Position numbers and translations under genes: made by a program
Shown here: positions 1 through 10,858 of the stretch, piece after piece
Numbering within the stretch: position 1 is the first letter of the stretch
Layout of the letters: each line of letters starts with the position of its first letter
The notes under the pieces: model-generated
What the model saw: only the letters and a program-made list of their open reading frames with translations
Told to the model about the DNA's origin: nothing
Database searches by the model: none
DNA from: Adenophora triphylla var. japonica
Lineage: Eukaryota; Streptophyta; Magnoliopsida; Asterales; Campanulaceae
Direction of reading: 5' to 3'
Length of the DNA: 64,000 nucleotides
Assembly: GCA_022495995.1 (NCBI GenBank)
Contig: JAFEMH010000935.1
Coordinates: 472,501-536,500, forward strand

Positions 1-846
1 TGGGAAAAATGACCAAATCACCCTACACTAAGAGTAATGAAAGGGCTAGTAACATATTGGGCCTAATACATACTGATGTATGTGGACCAATGAGCAGCAT
101 TGCTAGGGGAGGATTTCGGTATTTTATTACGTTCACGGATGACTTATCTAGATATGGCTATGTCTATCTGATGAAGTCCAAAAGTGAGTCGTTTGAGATG
201 TTTAGAAAATTTCAAAATGAAATACAAAATCAACTTGGCAAAACTATAAAGCACTTCGATCCGATCGTGGTGGAGAATATTTGAACCAAGAATTTGACAA
301 TCATCTTAAAAATTGTGGAATTATTTTAGAGTTGACTCCATCCAGAACACCACAATGGTATGGTGTGTCCGAGTGGAGGAATAGAACCTTATTAGATATG
401 GTTCATTCGATGATGAGTCCAGTTGACCTTCCTATATCCTTTTGGGGACATTCATTAGAGACTGCTGCGTTCACACTGAACAGAGTCCCTACTAAATCGA
501 CTCCTAAGACACCACATAAGATGTGGCATGGAAGAAAACCTAGTTTGTCTTTCATGAAGATTTGGGGTTGCGAAGCTTATGTGAAGAGTCTGATAAGTTA
601 GCACCAAAATCTGACAAGGTTATTTTCGTTGGTTATCCTAAGAAAACCAAAGGGTATTACTTTTACAAACGCAATGAGAACAAAGTGTTTGTTGCTCAAT
701 ATGGTACTTTTCTTGAGAAACAGTTTCTCAATAAAGCATCTAGTGGAAGTAAAATTGATCTTGAAGAAATTCAAGAACCCGAAAAAAACATGGAACCAAT
801 AGTAGAGACGAAACCAAGTCCACAAGAGGTTGTGGAACCGGTTTAA
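1..846 (+). pseudogene. copia integrase, broken
   Basis: Catalytic part of a Ty1/copia integrase, the enzyme that inserts element cDNA. The sequence is open from the window edge. It shows the HTDVCGP start of the core, the FTDDLSRYGYVYL block, then a frameshift near 263-281 that falls in the conserved RSDRGGEY block. The second frame carries the GVSEWRNRTLLDMV block, where the usual catalytic Glu region is recognisable. A second frameshift near 590 is followed by the GYPKKTKGYYFY block typical of the integrase C-terminus. Upstream zinc-binding and protease parts are outside the window. It is certainly non-functional as it stands. Confidence 0.85.
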
Positions 847-1006
847 GATCCACAAGTCCATCGTATCGGATAGGTTACGATCCGCACCCAAGAGATATGG
901 ATTTCTCATGTCGGAAAGTAATGAAGTGGAAGTCATTGAGAATGACGAACCTACTACCTATCAAGAGGCGATGTCCACTCCCGATTCGGATAAATGATTA
1001 GAAGCC

Positions 1007-1880
1007 ATGGAATCCGAATTGCAATCCATGTCGGATAATCAAGTTTGGAACTTGATTGAGCCACCCGAAGGTGTAAAAATCATAGGGTGCAAGTGGGTCT
1101 TCAAGAAGAAGACTGATATAGATGGGAAGGTGCATACTTACAAAGCTAGGCTTGTAGCTAAGGGACATAGGCAGATTCGTGGTGTAGACTATGATGAAAC
1201 TTTTTCACCTGTTGCAATGCTTAAGTCTGTTAGAATTTTAATTTCCATAGCCATGTATTATGACTACGAGATATGGCAAATGGATGTCAAAATGGCTTTC
1301 CTAAATGGGAAGTTACTCGAGGATGTGTATATGACACAACCCAAAGGTTTTGTTGATTCAAGAAACTCTAACAAAGTATGCAAGTTGCAAATATCCATAT
1401 ATGGATTGAAGCAAGCTTCTAGGAGTTGGAATCTTTATTTTGAAGAAAAGATCAAAGAGTTTGGCTTTGTCTAGAACAAAGATGAACCTTGTGTATACAT
1501 GAAATTCAGTGGGAGTGTAGTATTATTTCTATTGTTGTATGTCGATGATATCTTACTCATTTGAAACGACATTCCTACACTTCAGACTGCCAAGTCTTGG
1601 TTAGGGAAATGTTTCTCAATGAATAATATGGGTGAAGCCGCTTACATCCATGGCATCAAAATCTATAGAGATAGATCTAAAAGGAAAATTGGTTTGAGTC
1701 AAAGTACCTACATTTACAAGGTTCTTAGAAGATTTAAGATGAAAAATTCTAAGAGAGGTAACTTGCCAATGGGTTATGGTGTTACTCTTAGCAAGATTCA
1801 GTGTCCTAAGACAGCTGATGAGTAAAAGAGAATGAATGAGGTTCCATACGCTTCGGCTATTGGATCTATCGTGTATGCCA
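1007..1880 (+). pseudogene. copia reverse transcriptase, broken
   Basis: Ty1/copia reverse transcriptase, which copies element RNA to DNA. Visible blocks are the N-terminal GCKWVFKKK, ARLVAKGHRQ and ETFSPVA segments, QMDVKMAFLNG with the first catalytic Asp, SIYGLKQASRSWN, and the YVDDILLI active site near 1540-1560. In-frame stops occur at 1472 (TAG) and 1562 (TGA), and another at 1823 before the C-terminal part. The TAG at 1472 stands where related proteins have Gln, so it fits a CAG to TAG change. Flanked by integrase upstream and RNase H downstream in the usual copia order. Confidence 0.88.
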
Positions 1881-2526
1881 TGATTTGTCTAGACCCGACG
1901 TCTCGTATGCTCTAAGCATGATGAGTCGATACCAATATGATCCTGGTGAAATCCATTGGATGGCAGTTAAGACGATCCTTAAGTACTTAAGAAGGACTAA
2001 GGATGTGTTCTTGGTCTTTGGAGGGATGGAATATGATCTTGTTGTAAGAGGTTACACAAATGCAAGCTTCCGAACTGACAAAGATGATTTCCGATCGAAG
2101 TCGGGAATTGTGTTTGTGCTTAACGGAGGTGCGATATGTTGGAAGAGTTCCAAGTAGAGTACTATTGCCGATTCTACAGCTGAGGACAAATACATAGCGA
2201 CATCCGATGATGCTAAGGAGGCAGTTTGGATCAAAAAATTCATTAGTGATCTGGAAGTTGTTCCAAGTATCACTAATCCGATGAAACTTTATTGTGACAA
2301 TAATGGTGCCAATGCACAAGCAAAGGAACCAAGGCCACATCAGCGATCCAAACATATACTTAGATGTTTCCATCTCATTCGAGAGTTCATTGATAGGAGA
2401 GACGTTAAGATATGCAAAGTATCAACCGATGATAACATTGGAGATCCGCTTATAAAGCCCCTCACACAAGCAAACAATGATAGTCATGTTAGGTCCATGG
2501 GTATACGATACATAGATGGAGCCTAG
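1881..2526 (+). pseudogene. copia RNase H, broken
   Basis: RNase H of the copia element, which degrades the RNA strand of the RNA-DNA hybrid. The order of recognisable blocks is the YALSMMSRY helix, ILKYLRRTKD, SGIVFVLNGGAICWKSSK with a stop at 2155 in place of a Gln codon, the DSTAEDKYIA segment, and YCDNNGANAQAKEPR. The ORF ends at 2526 with the VRSMGIRYIDGA tail, 14 bases before the LTR. The first few codons are in a different frame from the rest. Angela-like assignment rests on the QAKEPR and DDNIGDPL blocks. Confidence 0.85.
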
Positions 2527-2528
2527 TG

Positions 2529-2540
2529 CAAGTGGGAGAT
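2529..2540 (+). other. polypurine tract of the copia element
   Basis: Purine-rich GCAAGTGGGAGAT lies directly before TGTTGG, the first bases of the LTR. This is where plus-strand DNA synthesis is primed in copia elements. Confidence 0.75.
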
Positions 2541-3330
2541 TGTTGGTGTAATGCCCTAGCCATTTAGTTAAGTTTGACTTATAACTTAAACCGCTATGTA
2601 ATCGTCTTTATCATTTATTAGGGAGCATGTTTATTTGGCTTATTATATGTTTACATGTTTATTATAATAACCTGTATCTCTAGTTATTATGTGAATGACT
2701 AGTATAAGTTGGTAATGGATAATCGTGGAGATGATTATATGCATAAGATGCACATTACACTTATGGGTACTTGCTCGAGAACAAGTACTGGACATGACTT
2801 ACCGATGAGATTTATAAATGGTCTCTAGTCATTTATGTCATGATTGTATCTCAAGATAGTCGTGTCATTGAATCCATTGTACCTGAGATTATCAACGTCT
2901 TTCACATGATGAACATCGTGTTTGATGTAGTTAACACTATCTTTAATAGGATAGCAATAAGGACTATATTGGCACGATTGGATTCTTGTAGGGAAGAATA
3001 ATAAGTCAAGATGGTATTTGTCCCTCTAATTGAGAGAGATATTTGCTTGGGCTCCTTGATGAATAGTGTTGATGAAATATGTGGCCACACTCAAGAGATT
3101 TGATAGAGATCAAATGCACTTGGATTATCAACATATTCGGAATCGAGAAAGCATTGAACAAGATGAACTGACAAGGACCATGACTCATGTTCAATTTGAC
3201 ATCGTGAACAAAGGGATTGTGACATTGATCTATCAAGGAATCAAGGTTTGATGTTATATTTAATTGGGTGGACATAATGACTTGCTAGAGATCACTTATG
3301 TCTTGAGAGGTTGATGTTTCAACTCACTAC
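2541..3330 (+). repeat. Angela-like 3' LTR, left part
   Basis: Starts TGTTGGTGTAATGCCCTAG right after the polypurine tract. No coding sequence is evident. The LTR stops at 3330 where the Tat gypsy LTR begins, and the flanking ACTAC is repeated at 13122-13126, so the sequence continues at 13127. This part is U3 and carries no TATA box; the TATA box is in the right part. Confidence 0.85.
3326..3330. repeat. target site duplication ACTAC, left copy
   Basis: ACTAC here and at 13122-13126 directly flanks the two LTRs of the Tat gypsy element, as expected for a 5-bp integrase duplication. It fixes both element boundaries to the base. Confidence 0.9.
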
Positions 3331-3935
3331 TGTTTTGGTAGAAAAAACAATAGAGTAGAATCTTAACTATGTTTAGTGTGTGGATTGAATAATAAGGAGG
3401 GAACTATGGAATTCGATTATATGGAACAAGAAAATGAAAAACGAGACAATGACAACGCGATTTGTTAACGAGGAAAACCTTGGAGGTGATAACCTCTTTG
3501 GAAAAAACCCCGGGAGTTAGGTCTCCAACCTTAAAGGTTCCACTATAATGATCACAATTACAACTTCGGAAGATAATGGAGAGGATTACAAGAGTTTGTG
3601 TGTAAAGTGTGTGCGTATGAGCATGAGTGTCATTTTCCGTCTCCATTTCCCCTTAAATACAAGTAACTAAGAAAGAGTCAAATATGGTTCCTACAATCTC
3701 GGCATTGTGGTTTATCTTTTCAAACTCCGTGAGACCAAGTCGCCCTAGCCGTTTGAAGGTCTGTTGAACGTGCTTGAAGGTTGTTTCCGCATTCCTCTCT
3801 TAATTACTGAAAAATAAGAATAATAATATTAGGAAATATTAGACAAGTAAATATTTAAAACAATACTTACGGTGTAATGACATCTCGTTATGCAGATCAA
3901 TCAAGATGTCGTCATGTCAAAAAATGCCCACAACA
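3331..3935 (-). repeat. 3' LTR of the Tat gypsy element
   Basis: Plus-strand ends are TGTTTTGG and CAACA. Matches 12515-13121 nearly base for base; visible differences include CCCCGGGAG versus CCCCAGGAG near 3510 and a small indel near 3895. It contains an 80-codon open frame (3404-3646, minus) that is also present in the other LTR; I read this as chance coding potential within an LTR. Confidence 0.92.
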
Positions 3936-3955
3936 ATTTGTCCCCAAAAACATTT
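3936..3955 (-). other. polypurine tract region of the Tat element
   Basis: On the minus strand a TTTTTGGGGACAAAT run lies immediately upstream of the 3' LTR start (TGTTGTGGG). Position and purine content fit a polypurine tract, although it is short. Confidence 0.55.
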
Positions 3956-4251
3956 GACTATGTAGGCAATCGAAGAGGCAAAATGTTTTTCCTTTTGAAT
4001 TAATGACCCAACCGTTACTCCGCACGATGGGACGTTCTTGGGAGACGTGGCGATGAAATGAACGGTTGGGGAGAGAGTTAATTTTGAAAAGGGATTCTTT
4101 TTTTCCTTTTTATTAACCGCTTGAGAAAACTTATCTTCTCAAATCTTCTTTTCACCTCCTTTGGCCCACGGCGCCGTTCGATTTCAAGGTAAAATCACTC
4201 CATCTCGACCTTCTTCCTTTGTTTATTCTTCTCTCTTTTGCTTTGTCAACC

Positions 4252-5990
4252 ATGGGTAAAACCAGGATGTCTCGCTTCCAAACCCAAGAAAGCGTCATCC
4301 CCACAAGGTCCCGTAGAGATTAATCTCGACGACTTTGTTTGCGCAAATCTTCTCACTAAACTCTTGAAGAAACTTGTTTGTTTAATGATTCTCAAATAGA
4401 GACCATAAAACAACAATGTTGTTTCCCAAGTGGTGTAATTTTTCATCCTTTTTCCATAAAACTTAGGTCCGACCATGTTTCTCCCAAATGGATCCGCTTC
4501 TTCGAATATCCCTTCTTGCTAGGGTTTAGCTACCCTTTCCCACGGTTGGTTACCGAGTTCTTTCTAAAAACTCAACCGGCTTATGCTCAACTTATGCCAA
4601 TGGCTTGGCGAGTATTTGCTTTTGTTCTTAAAGTAAACCGAGAAAACGGACTAGACTTAGGGCTCCCGAAATTGCCCATTCCTATGATCTTCAACTTTTT
4701 GGTTCCAAACGGTACCTATTTAGAAAGAAGTCGGTAGAAATCCTTTGATGAGCAGCACATCCTCCAGTGATAGGGGATGGAAGAATAGGTTTTTCTTTGT
4801 TGATAGGACGTCAATCGGTGAGAAGGATGAGATGTCGAAGCAATGGAACCAGGAGGTACTTAAATTCTTACTCTTGTGATTTCTGTTCTTGAGACAAACC
4901 GAATTGTAATTGTTTTTGCTTTCATGTAGATATTGATTGGGGAGAGTTATTTCCGCCGCAAAAGATACTTTAGCAAAAATCGAAGAGTTTTTCAATCTCC
5001 CTCTCGATAAGAGATCTCCCAAAGGTTTGCCGGAAGTTTCGTCGATCGTCCCGAGAGGATATAAAGGCTTCAACTTCTGTAATAATGTCTACCGGTAAGC
5101 TTGGCATCCTGTTACCTTTGATAACCGTCATTAATTTGATGTGTTATTTGTTATTGACAATATCTCTATGTCCATGCAGTCTCCAAACCGATAGCTTCAG
5201 GGTCTCGACTTTGATCTCGGAGGATATCGAGGCCTTGCTTTCGAGCCCATTGTCAAGATCGAAAGAAACCTCCACCCGCTCCTAAGAAGAGTCCTATTCT
5301 TGATGAAAGCGCTGGATTGGTTCTAGGGTGAGGAAAAGAAAAGGCGGCCAAGAGGAAGTGATCGAGGTTGGAGACTCTTTTGATGGACTCGTCGGGGGAG
5401 TTCAAGAAGAGATTTATGAGCTCGGCATCCGGGGTGAGACATCATTAATTGAATATTTAATAGTTTCAAAGGTTGTGATAACTTTTAGTAATATCGGGAT
5501 GTCATTTTTCGATCGTAGGATACGTGGAGGAGTTGGCAAAAGAAGTTGAATTGGTGAAGAAGAAATCCAAAGCGGATATTGCTTTGGTCAAGAAGGAGAA
5601 GTTGGTATCCGATAATAAAGTGAAGGATTGTGAGAAGATAATAGAGCAACTAAGCAAATCGCCAGGAGAACAAGAGCGAGATAGCTAAGGACTTGTTGAA
5701 TAGTTTGGCGAAAAGTGAAGATGATCACAACAAGTAGATAGCGAGGTGAGGAATTCTTGTAAACTGGCCGCAGTGAAGACTGTTTCTCAATGCAAGGTGA
5801 AAATGATGAAGGAATACCAAGAAGGAAAGGTCGGTGCACGGGATATTCACAGGAATGTGCCTATCTATCCAAGTTAACAGGTGAGGTGGGGGACGAGGGC
5901 GAGGTGTCATCAAGTCCATATGAAACAATTGTCCAGGATGCACCAACAGGTTGGAGAAGTGACACCCGATACAACACTGCGGCGAAGCCA
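4252..5990 (+). pseudogene. antisense gene in the Tat element, plant transposon (Transposase_28-like) domain, multi-exon, decayed
   Basis: Runs opposite to gag-pol, between integrase and the 3' LTR, the place where several Tat elements carry an antisense ORF. The best conserved part (4378-4737) has PKWIRFFEYPFLLGFSYPFP, then AQLMPMAWRVFAF, which I recognise as the plant 'putative gypsy type transposon' family (Transposase_28, PF04195). A following exon has a GWKNRFFFVDRTS block. Three candidate introns have GT-AG ends: 4856-4929, 5095-5179 and 5434-5518, all 74-85 nt. The last part (about 5519-5690) is Lys/Glu-rich and probably coiled coil. Frameshifts, for example near 4290 and 4380, break the reading frame. 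Function of this family is unknown; I infer no activity for it. Confidence 0.6.
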
Positions 5991-6010
5991 CCTAAACAAA
6001 AAAGAAGGTA

Positions 6011-6773
6011 AAAACAATTTGGTTCTTTGGTATTTTGTTGATGATTCCGGGGCGGAGTCCCTTAAGACAATTTTTATTTTGGTTTGGTTTGTAATAGGTC
6101 CTTAAGGGCCAAAGACAATCTGTTTTAAGTGTTGGGTTGGTTCAACACTTTTGCACTTTTACTTTGGTGGTTTGGATACATTATGGTTATTTTAGTTTAG
6201 TTATGGTTTAATGGTTTTCAAGCACGTCAAGGCTTGTTTTTTTTTGGATAATTTTTCGTATGTTTTTCACATATGGTGACATGATAGTATGTCAGAATAA
6301 TAGGTATTTAGGATGACATGTAGATGTCATAAACCGTAGATACTTAGATGACACGTATATGCCATAAACCGTAGATACTTAGATGACACGAATATGCCAT
6401 AACCATAAGAATAATGCTTAAGATCAATCATCTAACTGAGTGGGAATGGGTAAGATATATGAGTTTACCCATATAGGCCCACCCCACACCTCAATTAGTG
6501 AGATAACTTGCGCTCCAGGCGAAGGTGTGGTAACCTAACTTCTTTAGAAAGAGGTAATTAACTCTTTAAACCTTAGAAGGGATTGTGTACCTTTACTTGA
6601 GAAGAGATGGCCAGTCTCTAACGGAGGAGGAATCGTTGTTCTTTGCATGCTTTCGATACGTCCCCATGTAAATGTGTCAATACCTCATAAGATAGAAACA
6701 CGTTAAAAACGGACGCCAACTAAGGTTGACGTCTCTCACAAATCATGTTAGAGACATCTTATCATGTAAATAA
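6011..6773. other. non-coding 3' region of the Tat element with a 35-bp triplication
   Basis: No coding blocks seen on either strand. Positions 6305-6412 hold three tandem copies of a 35-36 bp unit containing CATAAACCGTAGATACTTAG and GATGACA. The rest is a mix of T-rich and moderately GC sequence separating the antisense gene from the integrase end. Confidence 0.6.
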
Positions 6774-7960
6774 TTAAAAAGATACAAAGGAGAAAAGAAT
6801 TAAAATACGATTCATACCTGGAAAGATGAGTTCATGGGAAGTCATATTTAAATGTAATACCTTTTGAGATGAATGGCGTTCCAACTTCGGGGTATCATTT
6901 GGCCATCCAAGGTTGCAAGGCGATATGCTCCTTTTCCGGCTTGTGCATCTATCAAGTAGGGTCCCTCCCATTTTGGGGCGAGCTTGCCTGCATTGGACTC
7001 CTTGGTATTTTGGAATGCCTTTCGTAGGACTAAGTCTCATACTTGAAACCTTCGACCACGACGTTTTTATTGTATGATCGGGCTACCCTTTGCTGATATC
7101 TTTGCCATGCGAACTTTGGCCATATCCCTTAGCTCGTCCACGGTATCCAGGGAATGTATCAAGATGTCTTTATTATTTTCAGATGTCGGCAAGCTGTATC
7201 TTGCCGTAGGTACAAGGACTTCGCTGGAATAACAGATTCGGTTCCAAATACAAGTGAATAGGGGTTTGACCAAGTAGCATTCTTAGATGTCGTCCTGTCG
7301 GCCCATAGGACCATTGGTAATTCTTACGCCCAACGTCCTTTTTTCTCGGTTTAGTCTCTTTTTTAAGTTGCCGATTATTATTTTGTTGCTAGACTCGCCT
7401 GTCCATTGGCTTGAGGGTGAACAGGGCGAAGACGTTACCATCTTAACACCCCAAGCTATCAAGAAATCTTGGGTCCTCTTGCCGATGAACTGAGAGCCGT
7501 TGTCACAAATTATTTCGATGGAATTCCAAATCGGCTAAATATGTTCCTTTTGATAAAAGATATTACTTCTTTATCACGAACTTGCACATATGCCTCACTC
7601 TACCCACTTAGAAAAGTAGTCTGTCATGGCCAAAAGAAATACTCGTCCCCCTGGTGCTCTGGGAAGTTTTCCTACACTGTCCATTCCCCAAACCATAAAC
7701 GGCCAAGGTGACGGGATAGGATGTAGCAATTCACTGGCCGGTGCGGGATGTCCCCATGTCGGCGACAGAATCGCATTTCTTTGCGTAGTCAATGGCGTCT
7801 TTTCTCATTGTGGGCCGAAATAGCCCAACCTTAGAGCTTTAGTATGTAAACTTACGCCCCGTATGATTTCCACAATCTCCTTCATGCGGCTCCTTGAGAA
7901 CTGATGGGCTCTATCTGCTTCTAGACACCTTAAGTAGTGACTGCAGCAGATTTTCTAAAC
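6774..7960 (-). pseudogene. Tat integrase, broken
   Basis: Read on the minus strand, 7960-7830 holds the remains of the zinc-binding domain (the GYFWPTM block). Positions 7792-7595 carry [22 protein letters not shown] and [12 protein letters not shown], the start of the catalytic core with its first Asp. Positions 7273-7067 carry the VVPTARYSL-like and VDELRDMAK blocks near the C-terminus, and 7040-6774 encodes the final domain in yet another frame. At least three frames are used, so the protein cannot be made. The central part with the second Asp and Glu (about 7590-7280) is too scrambled to read. Confidence 0.8.
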
Positions 7961-8107
7961 AAGAGATTATCAATAAGTACATATTTAGATACTCTTACCA
8001 CTGAAGGCTCTCGCATTCTTCTCCTCAACTGGGATCGTATCATCTAAGAGATACTTGATAATAGGGCTGTCCAAGAGGTTGATGCAGAGAGGAAGGTATG
8101 TCAACAT

Positions 8108-8649
8108 CTAGGACGAACATCTCGAGATTGTCAATTCTGGGATGTCAACATGCACGATTGGGATATTGGTTTGTGAGAAGCTTTTGAAGGCCGAACCCAA
8201 ATTTGCCAAAGCATCGGCTTGAGAATTTTCTTCTCGCGGGATTTGTTCCAAGGAAAATGTTTTGAATTTGGCCGAAATAATTTTTACAATTTCCAAATAT
8301 GTCGTCATTTTAGCATTTTTCGCGACGTAGGACCCATTGTATTGATTAACAATTAGTAATGAATCCATGAACACCGGATATGCTTGACATCTAAGTCTTG
8401 GGCTCGCTGTTAAACCTGCGATAAGTGCCTCGTACTCTGCTTCATTGTTGGTAGCCTTGAAGCCGCAGCGATAGATTGTGGTATTATGTCCCCTTGTGGC
8501 GATTTTAGTACAACTCCAAGACCTGTACCTCTCATGTTGGAAGCACCGTCCGTGTAGAGAGTCCAAATTTTTAGAATGTCATCATCTTGAAGTTCTTTGT
8601 ACTTCCAATTCCACCTCTTGTTGTAGGGTTGGGTCGAAATCGACCACAA
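8108..8649 (-). pseudogene. second (archaeal-type) RNase H of the Tat element, broken
   Basis: Minus-strand blocks are WTLYTDGASNMRGTGLGVVL with the first catalytic Asp, NNEAEYEALIAGL with the catalytic Glu, VFMDSLLIVNQ with the next Asp, and IPREENSQADALANL with the last Asp. This matches the extra RNase H found between the ordinary RNase H and integrase in Tat elements. One frameshift near 8480 separates the first block from the rest. It is one of the better preserved parts of the polyprotein. Confidence 0.8.
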
Positions 8650-8681
8650 AATCGCCAGGAGCTTGAGATTTTATTGCGCTT

Positions 8682-9160
8682 CTAGGCTCGTACTTGATGT
8701 CGTATGTGCTTAATTGTACAAACCATTTCGCCATTCGACGACATCTCTGGTTTTCTCATGACATTCTTAATAGGATAGTTAGTGCGTACAATAATAGTAT
8801 GTGTTTCAAAATAGTGCCTTAATTTAACGAAGCGCTTATCAAAGCTAAAATTAATTTTTGTAAATGAGAATACTGGTCTCGGCATCTAAGAGTGTCTTAC
8901 TTATATAGTAGATGGGTTGCTCGATTGCCATCTCGTTCGTTATCAAGACCGCACTTACACCGCCTTCGGATCTTGCTAGGTAGATGTAAAGATGTTCTTC
9001 TATCCGAGGTTTGGCCAATAAGGGAGGTGTCGACAAGTAAGTTTTGAGTTCCTGAAAAGCTTTTTCATGTTGGTCCTCCCATTGAAACTTTTTGTTCTTT
9101 CTTAAGATGTCGTAGAAAGGTTTGCATCGGTCCGAGGATTTTGAAATGAATCTAGTGAGT
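8682..9160 (-). pseudogene. Tat RNase H, broken
   Basis: Ordinary gypsy RNase H, downstream of reverse transcriptase. On the minus strand 9036-8851 reads LYIYLARSEGGVSAVLI then IYYISKTLLDAE, and the overlapping frame from 8885 reads RHYFETHTIIVRTNYPIK, both standard RNase H blocks of Tat elements. The first catalytic Asp has been replaced or lost in the ARSEGG segment. A frameshift near 8870 breaks the reading frame. Confidence 0.75.
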
Positions 9161-9176
9161 GCGGCAATTTTTCCTG

Positions 9177-10073
9177 TTAGTCTTTGGACGTCCTTGACGG
9201 ATTGAGGTGATGACAGTTGAGAATGGCGCGTATTTGTTGGGCGGCTTCAATGCCTCTTTTAGTGACCATATAGCCCAAAAACTTGCCGGCTTTCATTCCG
9301 AAGTTGCATTTAGTCGGATTAAGTTTCATATTGAAACAATCCAAGATGTCAAAGGCTTGAGAGAGATTGCTAATGTGGTCCTCGGCCTTCTTAGACTTAA
9401 CAACCATGTCGTCGATGTATACCTCCATTGTGTCCCCAATCCGATCCTTAAACATCTTGTTGACGAGCCTTTGATACGTTGCACCTGCATTTTTTAGTCC
9501 AAAAGGCATGGCAATATAACAATAAATACCTGAGGGGGTTATGAAGGCAGTGTCTTCTTGGTCGATGGTTCCATCTGAATTTGTTGAAATCCCGAGGACG
9601 CGTCCATGAATGTGAGGAGTTCGTGACCTGAGGTGGCATCAACTAATGAATCTATGTGCGGCAAAGGGAAAGGATCTTTGGGCGAGGCCTTATTTAAGTC
9701 GGTGAAGTCGACGCAAACTCGCCATTTCCTGTTTCTCTTCTCTACCACAACCACATTTGCCAACCATCTTGGATAATCGACCTCTCGTATCATGTTGGCT
9801 TTGAGTAAGCGCTCTACCTCCTCCTTGATGATCCGATTTCGGTTTGCAAACTTTCTACGTTTACGGTGCACCGGTTTGAAAGCCGGGATCTATGTTAAGT
9901 TTGTGAGTGATGACATCTTTGCTAATGCCGGTCATGTCATCATGTTTCCAAGCGAAACTTTTTATTACGCTTCTTAATAGGTTCACAAGCTTCTCCTCTA
10001 TATCCGACGATATGTCGGTGCCAATAAGTACTTTGATGTCCGGGTTGGAAGGATCTAACAATACTTCTTTCAC
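9177..10073 (-). pseudogene. Tat reverse transcriptase, broken
   Basis: Minus-strand order is SFAWKHDDMTGI pre-domain (10073-9861), then EVDYPRWLANVVVVEKRNRKWRVC and FTDLNKASPKDPFPLPHID, FMDASSGFQQIQM with the first catalytic Asp (9871-9539), and MPFGLKNAGATYQRLV, YIDDMVVKS with the paired catalytic Asp residues, LNPTKCNFG (9509-9177). The three pieces lie in two alternating frames, so two frameshifts are needed to link them. All catalytic residues are still encoded. Confidence 0.88.
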
Positions 10074-10150
10074 CTCATCCTCCCTAGCTTCCAGGACTTC
10101 ACGTACTTTCTTCGGTAATTGCTATGCTTGTTTTGGAGATGTAGACGCCT

Positions 10151-10858
10151 TCATTGAAGTTTTGTAACATTCCTTGGCCACACATTGATCACTTTGTAAA
10201 TCTTAGCGACACCCCAAGGTGTTGGAAACTTCACACATTGATGGTAAGTGGAGGGTACGGCCTTCATTCCATGAATCCACGGTCTTCCAAGAATTACATT
10301 GTAAGATGTTGCGCAATCAATTACACAAAACCGTTCCACGGTGTTGAGGCCCTTTGAGTATATTGGAAGCTTTATCTCCCCATCTGTTTCTTTGACTTCG
10401 TCACCGAAGCCTACCAAAGATCAAGATTTTTTGACAATCTCCGATTCCGGGATGTTCATTTCTTTAAGGGTACCCAACATAATAAGATTGACTGAGCCGC
10501 CCCCATCTACCGTAATACGTCGTATGGTACGATTGGCGATACGCAAGAAAATGACCAGACCGTCATGATGGGGTTCCAGCAAGTTATCACGATCACTTTC
10601 ATCAAAGACAATTGGAGTGCAGGCAAGGTATCGACATCCTGGGCTGTCTCTCGGCTTTTCATCTTTTGACTCCTTAGCATGTCGTTTTGCGGCGAGAATA
10701 GGATGTTCCACATATTTCGAGCCTCCACTAATGAAGTTGATCACCTTTGTTGATGCTTTGGGGAGAAACTGGTCTTTCGGCTTCATGAGGAGCTTACGTA
10801 CTTTCGGCTTTCTTCTTCTGGATCCCAACGGCTCCTTAAGATGTCCTTTCGAGAGCAA
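10151..10858 (-). pseudogene. Tat aspartic protease region, broken
   Basis: Retroviral-type aspartic protease. The minus strand encodes ISGG near the N-terminus, then the active-site region VDGGGSVNLIM (about 10490-10520), where the family normally has Asp-x-Gly-Ser, and LGRPWIHGMKAVPSTYHQ-like sequence (10417-10151). A stop at 10421 splits the two halves in the same frame. The active-site loop DGGGS is slightly altered but keeps Asp and the following Gly residues. Confidence 0.78.
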
